Assembly (NCBI GenBank): GCA_012728015.1
Contig: JAAYFY010000048.1
Coordinates: 1-64,000 of the forward strand
Origin: Clostridiaceae bacterium
GTDB lineage: Bacteria > Bacillota > Clostridia > DSM-8532
Reading direction: 5' to 3'
DNA length: 64,000 nt
In this document: positions 37,844 through 47,440 of the stretch, piece after piece
Position numbering within the stretch: the stretch's first letter is position 1
Layout: every line of letters begins with the position of its first letter
Notes under the pieces: model-generated
What the model saw: only the letters and a program-made list of their open reading frames with translations
The model's database searches: none
Told to the model about the DNA's origin: nothing
Program-made: the position numbers and the translations under genes

Positions 37844-38212
37844 ATGATTCAGGCAGAGACCTATTTAAAGTCGGCTGACAACACTGGCGCCAAGGAATTG
37901 ATGTGCATAAAAGTCCTGGGCGGCACAAGGAGAAAGTATGCCAATATAGGCGATGTAATCGTCTGTTCGGTCAAAAGTGCAACGCCCGGCGGTGTTGTCA
38001 AGAAAGGCGAAATAGTCAGAGCTGTTGTTGTCCGTTCGGTAAAGGGCCTGAAAAGGCCGGACGGTTCGGTGATACGTTTCGATGAGAATGCGGCGGTTAT
38101 TCTCAAGGATGACGGCAGCCCGAGAGGAACCCGTATATTTGGCCCCGTCGCAAGGGAACTCAGGGAAAAGGACTACATGAAGATCATATCCCTTGCGCCG
38201 GAAGTGCTGTAA
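37844..38212 (+). CDS. rplN: 50S ribosomal protein L14
   Basis: A 122-residue protein of the intersubunit face. [27 protein letters not shown] and [15 protein letters not shown] are typical; length is exactly standard. Strong GGAGG site. First gene of the spc part of the cluster, 15 bases after rpsQ. Confidence 0.98.
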   Translation: MIQAETYLKSADNTGAKELMCIKVLGGTRRKYANIGDVIVCSVKSATPGGVVKKGEIVRAVVVRSVKGLKRPDGSVIRFDENAAVILKDDGSPRGTRIFGPVARELREKDYMKIISLAPEVL

Positions 38213-38229
38213 GGAAGGAGGCTTGGCTC

Positions 38230-38574
38230 ATGGGAAAGGTACACGTTAAAAAGGGAGATATGGTATACGTGCTCAGTGGAAAAGACAACGGCAAGAAAGG
38301 GAAGGTCCTTGATGTGGACCACATTGAGGGCAAGGTCGTTGTCGAGGGCGTCAATGTCGTTACCAAGCATGTTAAGCCGAGACCGAACAAGGGTTTCGAG
38401 GGCGGACTGGTTCACCAGGAAGCTCCCATTTATGCTTCCAAGGTCATGCTTATCTGCGAAAAATGCGGTGTTCCGACCAAGGTTGGCAGAAAGATCCTTG
38501 AAGATGGAGGAAAAGCACGGGTCTGCAAGAAATGCGGGGAAGTAATTGACATTATCAGGAAAGGGAAAGAGTAA
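38230..38574 (+). CDS. rplX: 50S ribosomal protein L24
   Basis: A 114-residue assembly initiator with a KOW motif ([19 protein letters not shown]). [13 protein letters not shown] follows. The C-terminal half contains two CxxC pairs (CEKCG and CKKCG), a zinc-ribbon-like feature present in many Firmicute L24 proteins. AAGGAGG precedes the ATG. Confidence 0.97.
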   Translation: MGKVHVKKGDMVYVLSGKDNGKKGKVLDVDHIEGKVVVEGVNVVTKHVKPRPNKGFEGGLVHQEAPIYASKVMLICEKCGVPTKVGRKILEDGGKARVCKKCGEVIDIIRKGKE

Positions 38575-38597
38575 TCCTTAAGGAGGTTGAATACAGC

Positions 38598-39140
38598 ATG
38601 CCAAGATTGCTTGAAAAGTATAAGTCAGAAGTGGCTCCGGCGCTTCAGGCTAAATTCAAATACAGGAACCCCATGCAGATCCCGAAGCTGGTAAAGGTTG
38701 TTCTCAATATGGGTGTCAATGATATCAAGGAGAACCCCAAGGCCATTGAGAACGCTGCCAGCGATCTTGCCGTCATTACCGGCCAGAAGGCTATAGTCAC
38801 CAAGGCAAAGAAGTCTGTTGCCGCATTCAGGATTCGTGAAGGCATGAGTATCGGCTGCAAGGTGACTCTGCGGGGGAACAGGATGTATGAGTTTGTAGAT
38901 AAGCTATTCAATGTAGGGCTCCCAAGGGTAAGGGACTTTAGGGGCATAAACCCGGATTCCTTCGATGGAAGGGGAAATTTCACCCTTGGAATCAAGGAAC
39001 AGCTTATCTTCCCGGAGATTGTATATGACAAGGTTGACAGAGTGCGTGGCATGGACATCACATTTGTTACCACGGCCAAGACCGATGAAGAGGCGAGGGA
39101 ACTTTTGGCCCTTCTCGGAATGCCATTTGCCAGGAGCTAA
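38598..39140 (+). CDS. rplE: 50S ribosomal protein L5
   Basis: A 180-residue 5S rRNA-binding protein. [12 protein letters not shown], the [18 protein letters not shown] segment and [17 protein letters not shown] are typical, as is the length. AAGGAGG upstream of the ATG. The next gene rpsZ starts 14 bases later. Confidence 0.98.
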   Translation: MPRLLEKYKSEVAPALQAKFKYRNPMQIPKLVKVVLNMGVNDIKENPKAIENAASDLAVITGQKAIVTKAKKSVAAFRIREGMSIGCKVTLRGNRMYEFVDKLFNVGLPRVRDFRGINPDSFDGRGNFTLGIKEQLIFPEIVYDKVDRVRGMDITFVTTAKTDEEARELLALLGMPFARS

Positions 39141-39154
39141 AGGAGGTATTTATA

Positions 39155-39340
39155 GTGGCAAAGAAATCCATGATATTCAAGCAGCAGAGGAAACCCAAAT
39201 ACTCAACGCGTTACTATAACCGTTGCAAGCTCTGTGGCAGACCACATGCATATCTCAGAAAATTTGGCCTTTGCCGTATCTGCTTCAGGGAGCTGGCTTA
39301 CAAGGGTCAGATCCCCGGAGTGAAGAAGGCAAGCTGGTAA
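39155..39340 (+). CDS. rpsZ: 30S ribosomal protein S14, zinc-binding type
   Basis: A 61-residue S14 of the short C+ type. Cysteines in CKLCGRP and CRICFRE form the zinc site. Start GTG behind AAGGAGG. The zinc form in the main operon is the usual Firmicute state; no zinc-free paralogue is seen in the window. Confidence 0.97.
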   Translation: MAKKSMIFKQQRKPKYSTRYYNRCKLCGRPHAYLRKFGLCRICFRELAYKGQIPGVKKASW

Positions 39341-39365
39341 CAGTAGTGAAAGGAGGTCTGTAACA

Positions 39366-39764
39366 ATGCATGCAACCGATGTAATTGCGGATATGCTGAC
39401 AAGGATCAGAAACGCAGCAGATTCAAAGCACGAAACCGTTGATATTCCGGCTTCAAAGCTTAAGAGGCAGATAGCCCGGATACTGCTGGATGAAGGATAC
39501 ATCAAGGAGATAACCGATATCGACGACAAGAAGCAGGGAATTATCAGGATAACCCTTAAGTATACCGAGAACAAGAAGAATGTCATAACCGGTATCAAGA
39601 GGATCAGTAAACCCGGTTTAAGGGTTTATGCGGGTAAAAACGAAATTCCCAGGGTTCTTGGCGGCTTGGGTATCGCTATTGTTTCTACGTCGAAAGGAAT
39701 TATAACAGATAAGGAAGCCAGGAAACTTGGCGTCGGCGGCGAAGTGCTCGCCTTTGTCTGGTAA
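39366..39764 (+). CDS. rpsH: 30S ribosomal protein S8
   Basis: A 132-residue central-domain protein. [17 protein letters not shown] at the start and the C-terminal [20 protein letters not shown] identify S8. In E. coli it represses the spc operon by binding near rplE; not testable here. GGAGG precedes the ATG; a 73-base gap follows before rplF. Confidence 0.98.
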   Translation: MHATDVIADMLTRIRNAADSKHETVDIPASKLKRQIARILLDEGYIKEITDIDDKKQGIIRITLKYTENKKNVITGIKRISKPGLRVYAGKNEIPRVLGGLGIAIVSTSKGIITDKEARKLGVGGEVLAFVW

Positions 39765-39837
39765 CAGGCTTGCTGTTATAGAGTTCTGAAAAGAACAGGG
39801 ATCTGTTCTCAATCTAAGGACTGGAGGTGCACACAAT

Positions 39838-40374
39838 ATGTCACGAATAGGCAGGATGCCGGTGGAAATCCCGGCAGGCGTGGATGTTAAGATCAACGGC
39901 CAGGAAGTGACCGTTAAAGGACCCAAGGGTACCCTGGTTGAAACCTTCCACAAAAACATGACCATCAAAAAAGAAGGAAACGCCCTGATAGTCACCAGGC
40001 CCAACGATGAAAAGGCAAACCGGGCCCTGCATGGCTTGACCCGGTCACTGCTCAATAACATGGTAATCGGTGTTACACAGGGGTTTGAGAAGCAGCTTGA
40101 AATTGTGGGCGTTGGATTCAGAGCCCAGAAGCAGGGTAAAAAGCTCGTTCTGACTCTCGGATATTCCCATCCCGTTGAGATTGAAGAGCCGGCTGGAATT
40201 ACCATTGAAGTGCCGTCGCCCGATAAGATAATCGTAAAGGGCGCGGATAAGCAGGCTGTAGGCGAACTGGCCGCGAAGATCCGTGCGAAACGTCCGCCTG
40301 AGCCATATAAGGGCAAGGGTGTCAGGTACGCCGGAGAAGTAATAATCCGTAAGGAAGGCAAGGCCGGCAAATAG
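39838..40374 (+). CDS. rplF: 50S ribosomal protein L6
   Basis: A 178-residue protein at the GTPase-associated face. [23 protein letters not shown] and the C-terminal [13 protein letters not shown] are diagnostic. GGAGGTG precedes the ATG. Two alpha/beta halves are present in full length. Confidence 0.98.
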   Translation: MSRIGRMPVEIPAGVDVKINGQEVTVKGPKGTLVETFHKNMTIKKEGNALIVTRPNDEKANRALHGLTRSLLNNMVIGVTQGFEKQLEIVGVGFRAQKQGKKLVLTLGYSHPVEIEEPAGITIEVPSPDKIIVKGADKQAVGELAAKIRAKRPPEPYKGKGVRYAGEVIIRKEGKAGK

Positions 40375-40394
40375 GAGAGGAGAGTGAGTGTGGC

Positions 40395-40763
40395 ATGATA
40401 AAACCGATTGACAGGAACAAGATCAGGATCCGCAAGCATGAGCGGGTGCGCAAAAAGATCTCAGGTACGCCCGAAAAGCCGAGGCTCTGTGTCTTCAGAA
40501 GCTCAAGGCATATATATGCCCAGATTATCGATGACACAAAGGGTACCACTCTTGCTGCCGCTTCCACTCTTGATGAGACCCTGAAGGGAAAGCTCGAATA
40601 TGCAGGCAACAAGGCGGCAGCCAGGGAAGTTGGAAAGCTGATTGGTAGTAAGGCATTGGAAAAAGGAATCAAACAGGTAGTTTTCGATAGAGGCGGTTAC
40701 CTTTATCATGGCAGGGTTAAAGAATTGGCTGAAGGCGCTAGAGAAGCCGGTCTGGAATTTTAA
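40395..40763 (+). CDS. rplR: 50S ribosomal protein L18
   Basis: A 122-residue 5S rRNA-binding protein. [37 protein letters not shown] and the terminal [21 protein letters not shown] are typical. Start ATG 40395; the site is the purine-rich GGAGAGGAGAG upstream. Standard length. Confidence 0.98.
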   Translation: MIKPIDRNKIRIRKHERVRKKISGTPEKPRLCVFRSSRHIYAQIIDDTKGTTLAAASTLDETLKGKLEYAGNKAAAREVGKLIGSKALEKGIKQVVFDRGGYLYHGRVKELAEGAREAGLEF

Positions 40764-40793
40764 CCCGGATTTCCGATCAAGGAGGGAAACACA

Positions 40794-41294
40794 TTGCAGA
40801 AGATTGATCCGAATACTCTGGACCTGAAGGAAAAGGTAGTGAATATAAGCCGTGTCGCAAAGGTTGTGAAAGGCGGCAGAAACTTCCGTTTCAGCGCGTT
40901 GGTAGTGGTGGGCGACGAGAACGGTTATGTGGGTATCGGCAGCGGAAAAGCCGCCGAGATTCCTGATGCCATTCGCAAGGGCATTGAGGACGCTAAGAAG
41001 AACCTGATCTTTGTGCCCATGGACAACACCACCATTCCGCATGAGATCATAGGCGTATACGGCGCTGGCAAGGTCTTGCTGAAGCCGGGAAATGAAGGTA
41101 CCGGTGTTATTGCCGGCGGCCCGGTAAGAGCCGTGCTGGAACTTGCGGGTGTGCGTGATATTTACACCAAGTCCTTGGGGTCCAATAATCCGACCAATAT
41201 GGTCAAGGCAACCATGGACGGACTTTCCAGGCTCATGACCGTTGAAAAGGCAGCCAGGCTCAGAGGCAAGAGCGTTGAAGAAATCCGGGGTTAG
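40794..41294 (+). CDS. rpsE: 30S ribosomal protein S5
   Basis: A 166-residue protein of the decoding-accuracy region and mRNA entrance. Residues [20 protein letters not shown], the double-stranded RNA-binding fold with [12 protein letters not shown], and the [14 protein letters not shown] segment identify it. The start codon is TTG at 40794, with GGAGGG upstream. Length is standard. Confidence 0.98.
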   Translation: MQKIDPNTLDLKEKVVNISRVAKVVKGGRNFRFSALVVVGDENGYVGIGSGKAAEIPDAIRKGIEDAKKNLIFVPMDNTTIPHEIIGVYGAGKVLLKPGNEGTGVIAGGPVRAVLELAGVRDIYTKSLGSNNPTNMVKATMDGLSRLMTVEKAARLRGKSVEEIRG

Positions 41295-41307
41295 GAGGTA
41301 GCTTTCA

Positions 41308-41487
41308 ATGGGCAATTTAAAGATTACTCTAAAAAAGAGTACGATAAAGGCAAAACAGGATCAGAAGGCTACGGTAGCCGCTCTCGGTCTTCGCAAAGTC
41401 GGACAGACCGTGGAACAGAAGGACAATCCTCAAATTCGCGGAATGATCGAGAAAGTATCACATCTGGTGAGTGTTGAGGAAGTGTGA
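41308..41487 (+). CDS. rpmD: 50S ribosomal protein L30
   Basis: A 59-residue protein found between rpsE and rplO. The chain reads [13 protein letters not shown]..., with [22 protein letters not shown] (first and last parts quoted) and [10 protein letters not shown], the L30 pattern. GGAGG precedes the ATG. Its stop overlaps the frame of the next gene's ribosome-binding site. Confidence 0.97.
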   Translation: MGNLKITLKKSTIKAKQDQKATVAALGLRKVGQTVEQKDNPQIRGMIEKVSHLVSVEEV

Positions 41488-41501
41488 AGGAGGTGCAACC
41501 G

Positions 41502-41942
41502 GTGTATTTGCATGAGTTAAAACCTGGAGCGCCCAAAAAGGCTCCCAAGAGAAAAGGAAGAGGTTACGGATCCGGTAATGGTTTGACTGCCGGCAGGGGA
41601 TCAAAGGGACAGAAAGCAAGATCGGGCGGCGGTGTAAAACCGGGTTTTGAAGGTGGCCAGATGCCTCTTTACAGGAGAATTCCCAAGAGAGGTTTCAACA
41701 ACTATGAATTCAGGAAGGTTTATACCGAGGTGAAACTTTCAGACCTGGAGGTCTTTGAGAACGGCACCGAGGTTACAGCCGAACTCCTGAAGGCAAACGG
41801 CATTATAAAGGAAATCAACGATGGAATCGTCATTTTGGGGAACGGCAATCTGACAAAGAAACTTACTGTTAAGGCTGCCAGATTTACTAAATCGGCTTCC
41901 GAAAAGATCCAAGCTTTGGGAGGAAAGGCAGAGGTGGTATAA
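41502..41942 (+). CDS. rplO: 50S ribosomal protein L15
   Basis: A 146-residue late-assembly protein. [19 protein letters not shown] and the glycine-rich [20 protein letters not shown] stretch are typical, with [11 protein letters not shown] following. Of three in-frame GTG codons (41484, 41493, 41502) the last fits best with AAGGAGGTG. Its TAA stop is directly adjacent to the secY ATG. Confidence 0.97.
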   Translation: MYLHELKPGAPKKAPKRKGRGYGSGNGLTAGRGSKGQKARSGGGVKPGFEGGQMPLYRRIPKRGFNNYEFRKVYTEVKLSDLEVFENGTEVTAELLKANGIIKEINDGIVILGNGNLTKKLTVKAARFTKSASEKIQALGGKAEVV

Positions 41943-43235
41943 ATGGAAAACTTTTTTTCCCCGCTCAAAAACGCCTGGAAGATTCCGGATCTTAGGAAGA
42001 GGATCCTGGCAAGTTTCCTGCTTCTTCTGGTCTATCGAGTGGGTGTGTACATCCCTGTTCCCGGGCTGCGCGATGAAGTGCTGAGAGATATGGCGCGAGG
42101 CCAGGGCGGACTGTTTGGGTTCATGAACATCATTGGCGGCGGCGCGTTTGAGAACGCCAGTATTTTCGCCTTGAGTATCAGTCCATACATTACCGCGTCA
42201 ATCATCATACAACTGTTGACCATAGCCATTCCCGCCCTGGAAAGGCTGCAGAAGGAAGGCGAGGAAGGAAGGAAGAAACTGGCCCAGTGGATGCGTTATG
42301 GTACCATTATACTGGGTTTCCTCCAGGCTACTTTCACGTATATCGGCTTCAGGAACGCCATAGAGCGACCCAGCGTTTTGTCATTCCTGACCATCACCTT
42401 TGCCCTTACAGCCGGTACGGCATTTATCATGTGGCTGGGTGAGCAGATTAATGAATATGGAATAGGCAACGGCATATCCCTCATCATCTTTGTCAACATT
42501 ATTTCAAGGGGTCCCGACGGAGCCAGCGCGCTATACGGCATTGCGAAGGCATATGCCCTTGACGGAAGGCCTGCCATCGGCATCCTTGTTGTGGCAGCCA
42601 TAATACTGGCTTTTGTGGCCGTAATCATGTTCGTAATCTGGGTTACACAGGCCGAGAGAAGGATACCTGTCCAGTACGCCAAGCGGGTGGTTGGCAGGAA
42701 ATTGTATGGGGGCCAGAGCACGCATATACCCGTGAAGGTAAACGTGGCCGGCGTTATCCCAATCATCTTCGCCATGTCCATACTTGCGTTCTTCCCGACT
42801 ATAATTGGCCTGGTGGCTCCCAATACGACCAGCAAGTTCCTGCTGGCGCTCATAGAATTTAACAGGAGCCCGGTATACATGCTGGTTTATGGGCTGCTTA
42901 TACTGTTCTTCACCTTTTTCTACACCATTATGGTGTTCAATCCGGTGGAACTGGCCAATAACATCAGGAAAAACGGCGGGTTTATCCCAGGCATACGCCC
43001 GGGCAAACCTACCTCGGACTATATAACAAAAGTACTGAACCGCATCACATGGTTCGGTGCCTTCTTCCTGGCGTTGATCGCCATATTGCCGATCGCGCTC
43101 GGGTTTATTACTAATATTCATAATATGTGGTTCGGAGGCACATCGGTGCTCATCATGGTGGGTGTTGCCCTTGAAACCATGAAACAGATTGAGTCACAGC
43201 TGATCATGAGGCATTATAAAGGCTTTTTGGATTAG
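41943..43235 (+). CDS. secY: Preprotein translocase subunit SecY
   Basis: The 430-residue channel-forming subunit of the Sec translocase in the cytoplasmic membrane. About ten hydrophobic segments are present. Family motifs include RVGVYIPVPG, the plug-region GGGAFENASIFALSISPYI and, in the cytosolic loop, TQAERRIPVQYAKRV and FNPVELANNIRKNGGFIPGIRPG (first 20 residues). It starts immediately at the rplO stop. A terminator-like stem follows it. Confidence 0.97.
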   Translation: MENFFSPLKNAWKIPDLRKRILASFLLLLVYRVGVYIPVPGLRDEVLRDMARGQGGLFGFMNIIGGGAFENASIFALSISPYITASIIIQLLTIAIPALERLQKEGEEGRKKLAQWMRYGTIILGFLQATFTYIGFRNAIERPSVLSFLTITFALTAGTAFIMWLGEQINEYGIGNGISLIIFVNIISRGPDGASALYGIAKAYALDGRPAIGILVVAAIILAFVAVIMFVIWVTQAERRIPVQYAKRVVGRKLYGGQSTHIPVKVNVAGVIPIIFAMSILAFFPTIIGLVAPNTTSKFLLALIEFNRSPVYMLVYGLLILFFTFFYTIMVFNPVELANNIRKNGGFIPGIRPGKPTSDYITKVLNRITWFGAFFLALIAILPIALGFITNIHNMWFGGTSVLIMVGVALETMKQIESQLIMRHYKGFLD

Positions 43236-43255
43236 GACAAAAACCGCGGTACAAG

Positions 43256-43279
43256 GCGGATGATGGCACATCCGCTTTT
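43256..43279 (+). terminator. Terminator-like stem after secY
   Basis: Seven-base stem GCGGATG / CATCCGC with six-base loop and TTTT. It is weak in T content and may attenuate rather than end transcription into adk. Confidence 0.5.
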
Positions 43280-43305
43280 GCCGCTGATATTGGACAACAT
43301 AAAAT
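43278..43305 (+). promoter_or_regulatory. Possible adk promoter
   Basis: TTGCCG and TAAAAT with a 16-base spacer follow directly on the secY stem, suggesting a separate start for adk-map. Confidence 0.45.
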
Positions 43306-43345
43306 AGCTGCTCAATAAATATGATGGATGAGGCTGGTATTTACT

Positions 43346-43993
43346 ATGAGACTGATACTGCTTGGTCCGCCCGGAGCAGGCAAAGGCACACAGGCGGCGC
43401 TGCTGTCCGGAGCCCTTAAAGTACCCCATATATCAACGGGCGATATCTTCAGGTCAAATATTAAGCGACAGACCGAGCTTGGTAAAATGGTTTCGGGGAT
43501 TTTAGAGTCAGGCGGGCTGGTCCCTGACGATCTGACCTGCAAGATCGTTAAAGACAGGCTGATGAAGGATGACTGCCACGATGGGTTTATCCTCGATGGT
43601 TTTCCAAGGACCCTTCCTCAGGCTGAGATGTTTGAAAAGATGCTTGATGAAAACAATCAAAGGATAGATGCTGTGATAAATATAACCGCTAATGACGCCG
43701 TGATCGTAAAACGGATGTCGGGCAGAAGGATGTGCTCCTGCGGGAAAGTCTATCATATGGTCAGCCATCCGCCGAAAAAGGAGGGCATATGTGACTTTTG
43801 CGGTTCGCCCCTCTATATCAGGGATGACGACCGTGAGGAGACGGTGATAAGCCGCCTTAAAACCTATCATGACCAAACCAGCCCACTGATCGGTTTTTAC
43901 AGCCGGCGGGGTTTGATCATTGAGGTTGACGGCGATAAACCGATTAAGGATACTTATGAAGAAATTATGGCGGCTCTTGGGCGGAAAGCGTAA
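43346..43993 (+). CDS. adk: Adenylate kinase
   Basis: A 215-residue enzyme that interconverts AMP, ADP and ATP. The P-loop GPPGAGKGT is at 7-15, ISTGDIFR at 29-36 and DGFPRTLPQAE at 84-94. It is the long form with a lid containing C130, C132, C149 and C152. The first pair is spaced CxC rather than the common CxxC, one residue shorter, so zinc binding is likely but not certain. ATG 43346 is preferred over 43328 because the standard N-terminus begins there. map follows after 11 bases. Confidence 0.97.
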   Translation: MRLILLGPPGAGKGTQAALLSGALKVPHISTGDIFRSNIKRQTELGKMVSGILESGGLVPDDLTCKIVKDRLMKDDCHDGFILDGFPRTLPQAEMFEKMLDENNQRIDAVINITANDAVIVKRMSGRRMCSCGKVYHMVSHPPKKEGICDFCGSPLYIRDDDREETVISRLKTYHDQTSPLIGFYSRRGLIIEVDGDKPIKDTYEEIMAALGRKA

Positions 43994-44004
43994 GGGGTAA
44001 GGGC

Positions 44005-44772
44005 ATGATCAGCATCAAATCCCAAAGAGAGCTTGACAGGATGAGGAAAGCCGGCGAGGTTGTCATGCTTGCCCATAAGAGGCTGGAGGAGATAATCGCG
44101 CCAGGAGTAACAACCAAAGAACTGGACAGGGTTGCGGCCGAGGTGATAAAAGGCAGAGGCGCTATCGCTTCCTTTAAAGGCGTCCCATGCCCCTACGGGG
44201 GAATGGATTTTCCGGGAGTCATATGTGCGTCGGTCAACGATGAAGTGATCCACGGCATTCCCGGTGACAGGGTCCTTAAGGACGGCGATATCATCAGCAT
44301 AGACATAGGCGCCATACTGGACGGTTTCCATGGCGACGCCGCCCGTACTTACCCGGTCGGAAAGGTTTCATCTGAGGCAATGAAGCTGATCCGCGTCACC
44401 GAAGAAGCCTTCAACAGGGGAATGGCCCATGCTGTGGAAGGGAATCGGATAAGGGATATTTCCAGGGCGGTGCAAAGCTATGTTGAGGAAAACGGCTTTT
44501 CGGTGGTCAGGGATTATGTCGGTCACGGAATCGGCCGTGAGATGCACGAAGAACCGCAGATCCCAAACTATGTTACTCCGCACAGGGGAGTCCGTCTGTC
44601 AGCCGGAATGACCCTTGCCATAGAGCCCATGGTAAACGCAGGCACCTGGCGGGTGAATGTGCTGGGTGACGGATGGACAGTGGTAACAGCCGATGGCAGT
44701 TTGTCGGCTCATCACGAGAATACCATCGCCGTTACCGCCAAGGGACCGGAAATACTTACCGCCATTTATTAA
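44005..44772 (+). CDS. map: Methionine aminopeptidase, type I
   Basis: A 255-residue enzyme that removes the initiator methionine. All five metal ligands are visible: Asp100, Asp111, His174, Glu207 and Glu238, plus the substrate-binding His83 in VIHGIPG. YVGHGIGREMHEEP and LAIEPMVNAG are signatures. Normal length. Position after adk is conserved in Firmicutes. Confidence 0.98.
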   Translation: MISIKSQRELDRMRKAGEVVMLAHKRLEEIIAPGVTTKELDRVAAEVIKGRGAIASFKGVPCPYGGMDFPGVICASVNDEVIHGIPGDRVLKDGDIISIDIGAILDGFHGDAARTYPVGKVSSEAMKLIRVTEEAFNRGMAHAVEGNRIRDISRAVQSYVEENGFSVVRDYVGHGIGREMHEEPQIPNYVTPHRGVRLSAGMTLAIEPMVNAGTWRVNVLGDGWTVVTADGSLSAHHENTIAVTAKGPEILTAIY

Positions 44773-44796
44773 AACTGCTGAAACATAATTAGAATA

Positions 44797-44825
44797 TTGA
44801 AAAAATAGAAAAGTTCATATACAAT
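44797..44825 (+). promoter_or_regulatory. Promoter before the KOW protein and infA
   Basis: TTGAAA and TACAAT with a 17-base spacer lie in an A/T-rich stretch between map and the KOW gene, allowing separate expression of the infA-side genes. Confidence 0.7.
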
Positions 44826-44863
44826 ATAGACTTGGGCTTTAGTCCAGAAACGGGGTGAATAGC

Positions 44864-45160
44864 TTGGATTCCGTAATAGGACGCTTCGTATGGTCCAAGG
44901 CCGGCAGGGATAAGGACAGGCTCTTCATCATTATCGACGTGACGGATGACGCTCATGTACTGATTGCGGACGGTGATTTGAGGCCTGCAGGCAAGCCCAA
45001 AAAGAAAAAGCTTAAGCATTTGAAGGTTACCAGCAAGACAGCGGAAGAGATATCTCAGGCGATTCTCAATCGCAAAAGGCTAACCGATGACGATTTAAGA
45101 AAGGCAGTCCAGTGGTATTTAGAGGAACTATCGGCTGATTCTGCGAGCGAGGAGGGTTAA
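44864..45160 (+). CDS. KOW domain RNA-binding (L14e-like) protein
   Basis: A 98-residue protein with an N-terminal KOW/L14e-like domain ([21 protein letters not shown]), a basic linker ([12 protein letters not shown]) and an acidic C-terminus. It corresponds to the small protein encoded between map and infA in B. subtilis and relatives. The TTG at 44864 follows GGGGTG at six bases; the GTG within that same motif (44855) is less likely. It ends one base before the infA start. An RNA-binding or ribosomal role is inferred. Confidence 0.9.
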   Translation: MDSVIGRFVWSKAGRDKDRLFIIIDVTDDAHVLIADGDLRPAGKPKKKKLKHLKVTSKTAEEISQAILNRKRLTDDDLRKAVQWYLEELSADSASEEG

Positions 45161-45161
45161 A

Positions 45162-45383
45162 GTGTCGAAGGAAGATGTTATAGAACTGGAAGGTACGGTA
45201 GTGGAAGCGCTTCCGAACGCCATGTTCAGGGTACAGCTTGAGAACGGGCATGTTATACTGGCCCATATATCCGGAAAACTTAGAATGAATTATATTCGCA
45301 TTCTTCCTGGAGATAAGGTTACCGTTGAGATATCCACGTATGATCTCTCGCGCGGCAGGATTACATGGAGAGGCAGATCGTGA
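45162..45383 (+). CDS. infA: Translation initiation factor IF-1
   Basis: A 73-residue OB-fold factor that binds the A site of the 30S subunit. [33 protein letters not shown] and [10 protein letters not shown] are typical. The start is GTG behind GGAGG. Second gene of the small group KOW-infA-rpmJ. Confidence 0.98.
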   Translation: MSKEDVIELEGTVVEALPNAMFRVQLENGHVILAHISGKLRMNYIRILPGDKVTVEISTYDLSRGRITWRGRS

Positions 45384-45417
45384 TTTCTTGAGCCAGCATG
45401 ATTGGAGGAACAAGACA

Positions 45418-45531
45418 ATGAAAGTTAAACCATCGGTCAGAAAAATATGTGAGAAATGCAAGATTATACGCAGGAAAGGCCGCGTTATGGTCATCTGTAC
45501 CAATCCCAAGCACAAGCAGCGTCAGGGCTGA
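45418..45531 (+). CDS. rpmJ: 50S ribosomal protein L36, zinc-binding type
   Basis: A 37-residue protein. [20 protein letters not shown] with the zinc ligands in CEKC, ICTNPKH and the terminal QRQG is the standard C+ L36. GGAGG precedes the ATG. It is followed by an unusually long gap before rpsM. Confidence 0.98.
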   Translation: MKVKPSVRKICEKCKIIRRKGRVMVICTNPKHKQRQG

Positions 45532-45960
45532 TAAATGTAAGGGATTAATAATGGATTGAAAGCCGGCGGCCTTAAGGACGCCGGTAACAGTTCATAACAA
45601 GGTTTTGGCCTGGAGCGCAGGCATCAGGGAAAAGGCTGGCATCCCGCGGAGCTTTGGGAAATATCCCGGCACTCCGGCATCGGCTTTAGTACTTTGGCCC
45701 GGTTGCCGGCCGGCCCTGAAACGAGGTCCGCCGGGGCCATACTCAACAACAGGTTCAAAACCGTGCCGGATGCTTTCTGATGACAGTGGAACACCGGTCT
45801 AAGTATGTACAAATTTGGGAAAAATGATTTTTGTATGGCGGCTGATCCCCGCTGCCATATCCGGCCCGGGGAGCATGCAAAGATCTTTATCATATATATA
45901 AGCCCAAATAACAGAAGCATTGTTTATTAAACAGCTAAACCAATTCGGAGGTGTAGTAAT
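45532..45960. other. Long noncoding gap between rpmJ and rpsM
   Basis: These 429 bases hold no convincing gene; open frames on both strands lack sites and family resemblance. They contain several strong stems: CCGGCG/CGCCGG near 45563-45585, GC-rich pairings around 45695-45745, and TATGGCGGC / GCTGCCATA at 45834-45859. No T-run follows the stems. The region may be a leader of the alpha operon; an A/T-rich tract at about 45885-45905 is a possible promoter but lacks a clear -35 box. Confidence 0.5.
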
Positions 45961-46329
45961 TTGGCTCGTATAGCAGGTGTTGACTTGCCAAGGGAAAAGA
46001 GAGTTGAAATCGGCCTGACGTATATCTTCGGGATAGGCAGAAGCCGCTCCCAGGAGATACTCAGGAAGACAGGCGTGAACCCCGACACACGCGTGCGCGA
46101 TTTGACAGATGATGAAATCAACAGACTCCGCGAAACCATTGAAAAGGAATACTCGGTTGAAGGTGACCTGAGAAGAGAGGTCGCGCTGAATATAAAGCGT
46201 CTTGTTGAAATAAGGTGTTATCGCGGAATAAGGCATAGAATGGGTCTGCCGGTCCGCGGCCAGAGGACTAAGACAAACGCCAGGACCAGAAAAGGCCCCA
46301 GGAAGACCATTGCCAATAAGAAGAAGTAA
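45961..46329 (+). CDS. rpsM: 30S ribosomal protein S13
   Basis: A 122-residue head protein contacting the P-site tRNA and L5. [29 protein letters not shown] and the C-terminal [15 protein letters not shown] are typical. The start is TTG at 45961 behind CGGAGG. Opens the alpha part rpsM-rpsK-rpsD-rpoA-rplQ. Confidence 0.98.
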   Translation: MARIAGVDLPREKRVEIGLTYIFGIGRSRSQEILRKTGVNPDTRVRDLTDDEINRLRETIEKEYSVEGDLRREVALNIKRLVEIRCYRGIRHRMGLPVRGQRTKTNARTRKGPRKTIANKKK

Positions 46330-46350
46330 TCGGGAGGTAGATGTATCAAG

Positions 46351-46746
46351 ATGGCAGCAAAAGTTGTTAGAAGAACAAGGAAGAGGAAGGAAAAAAAGAA
46401 TATTGAGCGAGGCTGCGCACATATCCGTTCCTCTTTTAACAATACCATAGTAACCATAACCGATGTACAGGGCAATGCCATTTCCTGGGCAAGCGCCGGC
46501 GGTCTTGGTTTCAGGGGCTCTAAGAAGAGCACGCCTTTTGCAGCCCAGCAGGCGGCTGAAACGGCAGCAAAGGCAGCCATGGAACACGGTTTGAAGACGG
46601 TTTCGGTTTTTGTGAAGGGACCCGGCTCAGGCCGCGAGGCAGCAATCCGGGCTCTCCAGGCAGCCGGGCTTGAGGTGAGTTCCATCAAGGATGTAACCCC
46701 GATCCCCCATAATGGCTGCAGGCCGCCAAAAAGAAGAAGGGTTTAA
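46351..46746 (+). CDS. rpsK: 30S ribosomal protein S11
   Basis: A 131-residue platform protein. [16 protein letters not shown], the [18 protein letters not shown] segment and [21 protein letters not shown] are diagnostic. Standard length. GGGAGG precedes the ATG. Confidence 0.98.
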   Translation: MAAKVVRRTRKRKEKKNIERGCAHIRSSFNNTIVTITDVQGNAISWASAGGLGFRGSKKSTPFAAQQAAETAAKAAMEHGLKTVSVFVKGPGSGREAAIRALQAAGLEVSSIKDVTPIPHNGCRPPKRRRV

Positions 46747-46763
46747 TGGAGGTGTAGCGATCA

Positions 46764-47390
46764 ATGGCAAGATATACCGGTGCATCTTGCAGGCTCTGCA
46801 GAAGGGAAGGGCAAAAACTCTTTCTGAAGGGCGAGAGATGTTATGGAAATAAATGCGCTGTCGTAAGGAGGGCCTATGCCCCCGGTCAGCACGGCGCGCA
46901 AAGGAAAAAGCTTTCAGAATATGGAGTGCAGCTGCGCGAGAAGCAGAAGGCAAAAAGGTTCTATGGAATTCTTGAGAGCCAGTTCAGGAAGTATTTCGAT
47001 ATAGCCGTGCGCAAGAAGGGCGTCACTGGCGAAGTTCTGTTGCAGATTCTGGAATCCAGGCTGGATAACGTGGTTTACAGGATGGGGTTTGCGTCAACCC
47101 GCGCTGAAGCCCGTCAGCTTGTGAGACACGGCCATTTCGAGGTTAACGGGAGACGCGTGAATATTCCCTCATACCTTGTAAAGGTGAACGATACCATCAG
47201 CGTGAAGGAAAAAAGCAAGAAGCTGGAGAGGTTCAAGGAGATCCTTGATGTTACGGGCGCCAAGATTGTACCAAACTGGCTTGAGGTAGATCAGGAGAAT
47301 CTTACAGGCAAGGTTGCCGCACTGCCGGCCAGGGAGGACATCGACCTCCAGGTGCAAGAGCATTTGATCGTAGAGTTGTACTCGAAGTAA
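46764..47390 (+). CDS. rpsD: 30S ribosomal protein S4, zinc type
   Basis: A 208-residue primary assembly protein and accuracy determinant. The N-terminal CxxC...C-x4-C cysteines (CRLC and CYGNKC) mark the zinc-containing C+ form. The S4 RNA-binding domain with [20 protein letters not shown] (last 20 residues) is at about 93-112. In Bacillus S4 represses its own mRNA; here rpsD sits in the alpha operon, directly before rpoA. Confidence 0.98.
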   Translation: MARYTGASCRLCRREGQKLFLKGERCYGNKCAVVRRAYAPGQHGAQRKKLSEYGVQLREKQKAKRFYGILESQFRKYFDIAVRKKGVTGEVLLQILESRLDNVVYRMGFASTRAEARQLVRHGHFEVNGRRVNIPSYLVKVNDTISVKEKSKKLERFKEILDVTGAKIVPNWLEVDQENLTGKVAALPAREDIDLQVQEHLIVELYSK

Positions 47391-47440
47391 GCCGTTACCT
47401 CTTGTGCCCATAAATCCAATAACCCAAGGAGGGTTGATCA

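Noticed and set aside
45605-45920. Short open frames in the rpmJ-rpsM gap
   Set aside because: No start signals, Pro/Gly/Arg-rich low-information sequence, and strong secondary structure suggests noncoding.
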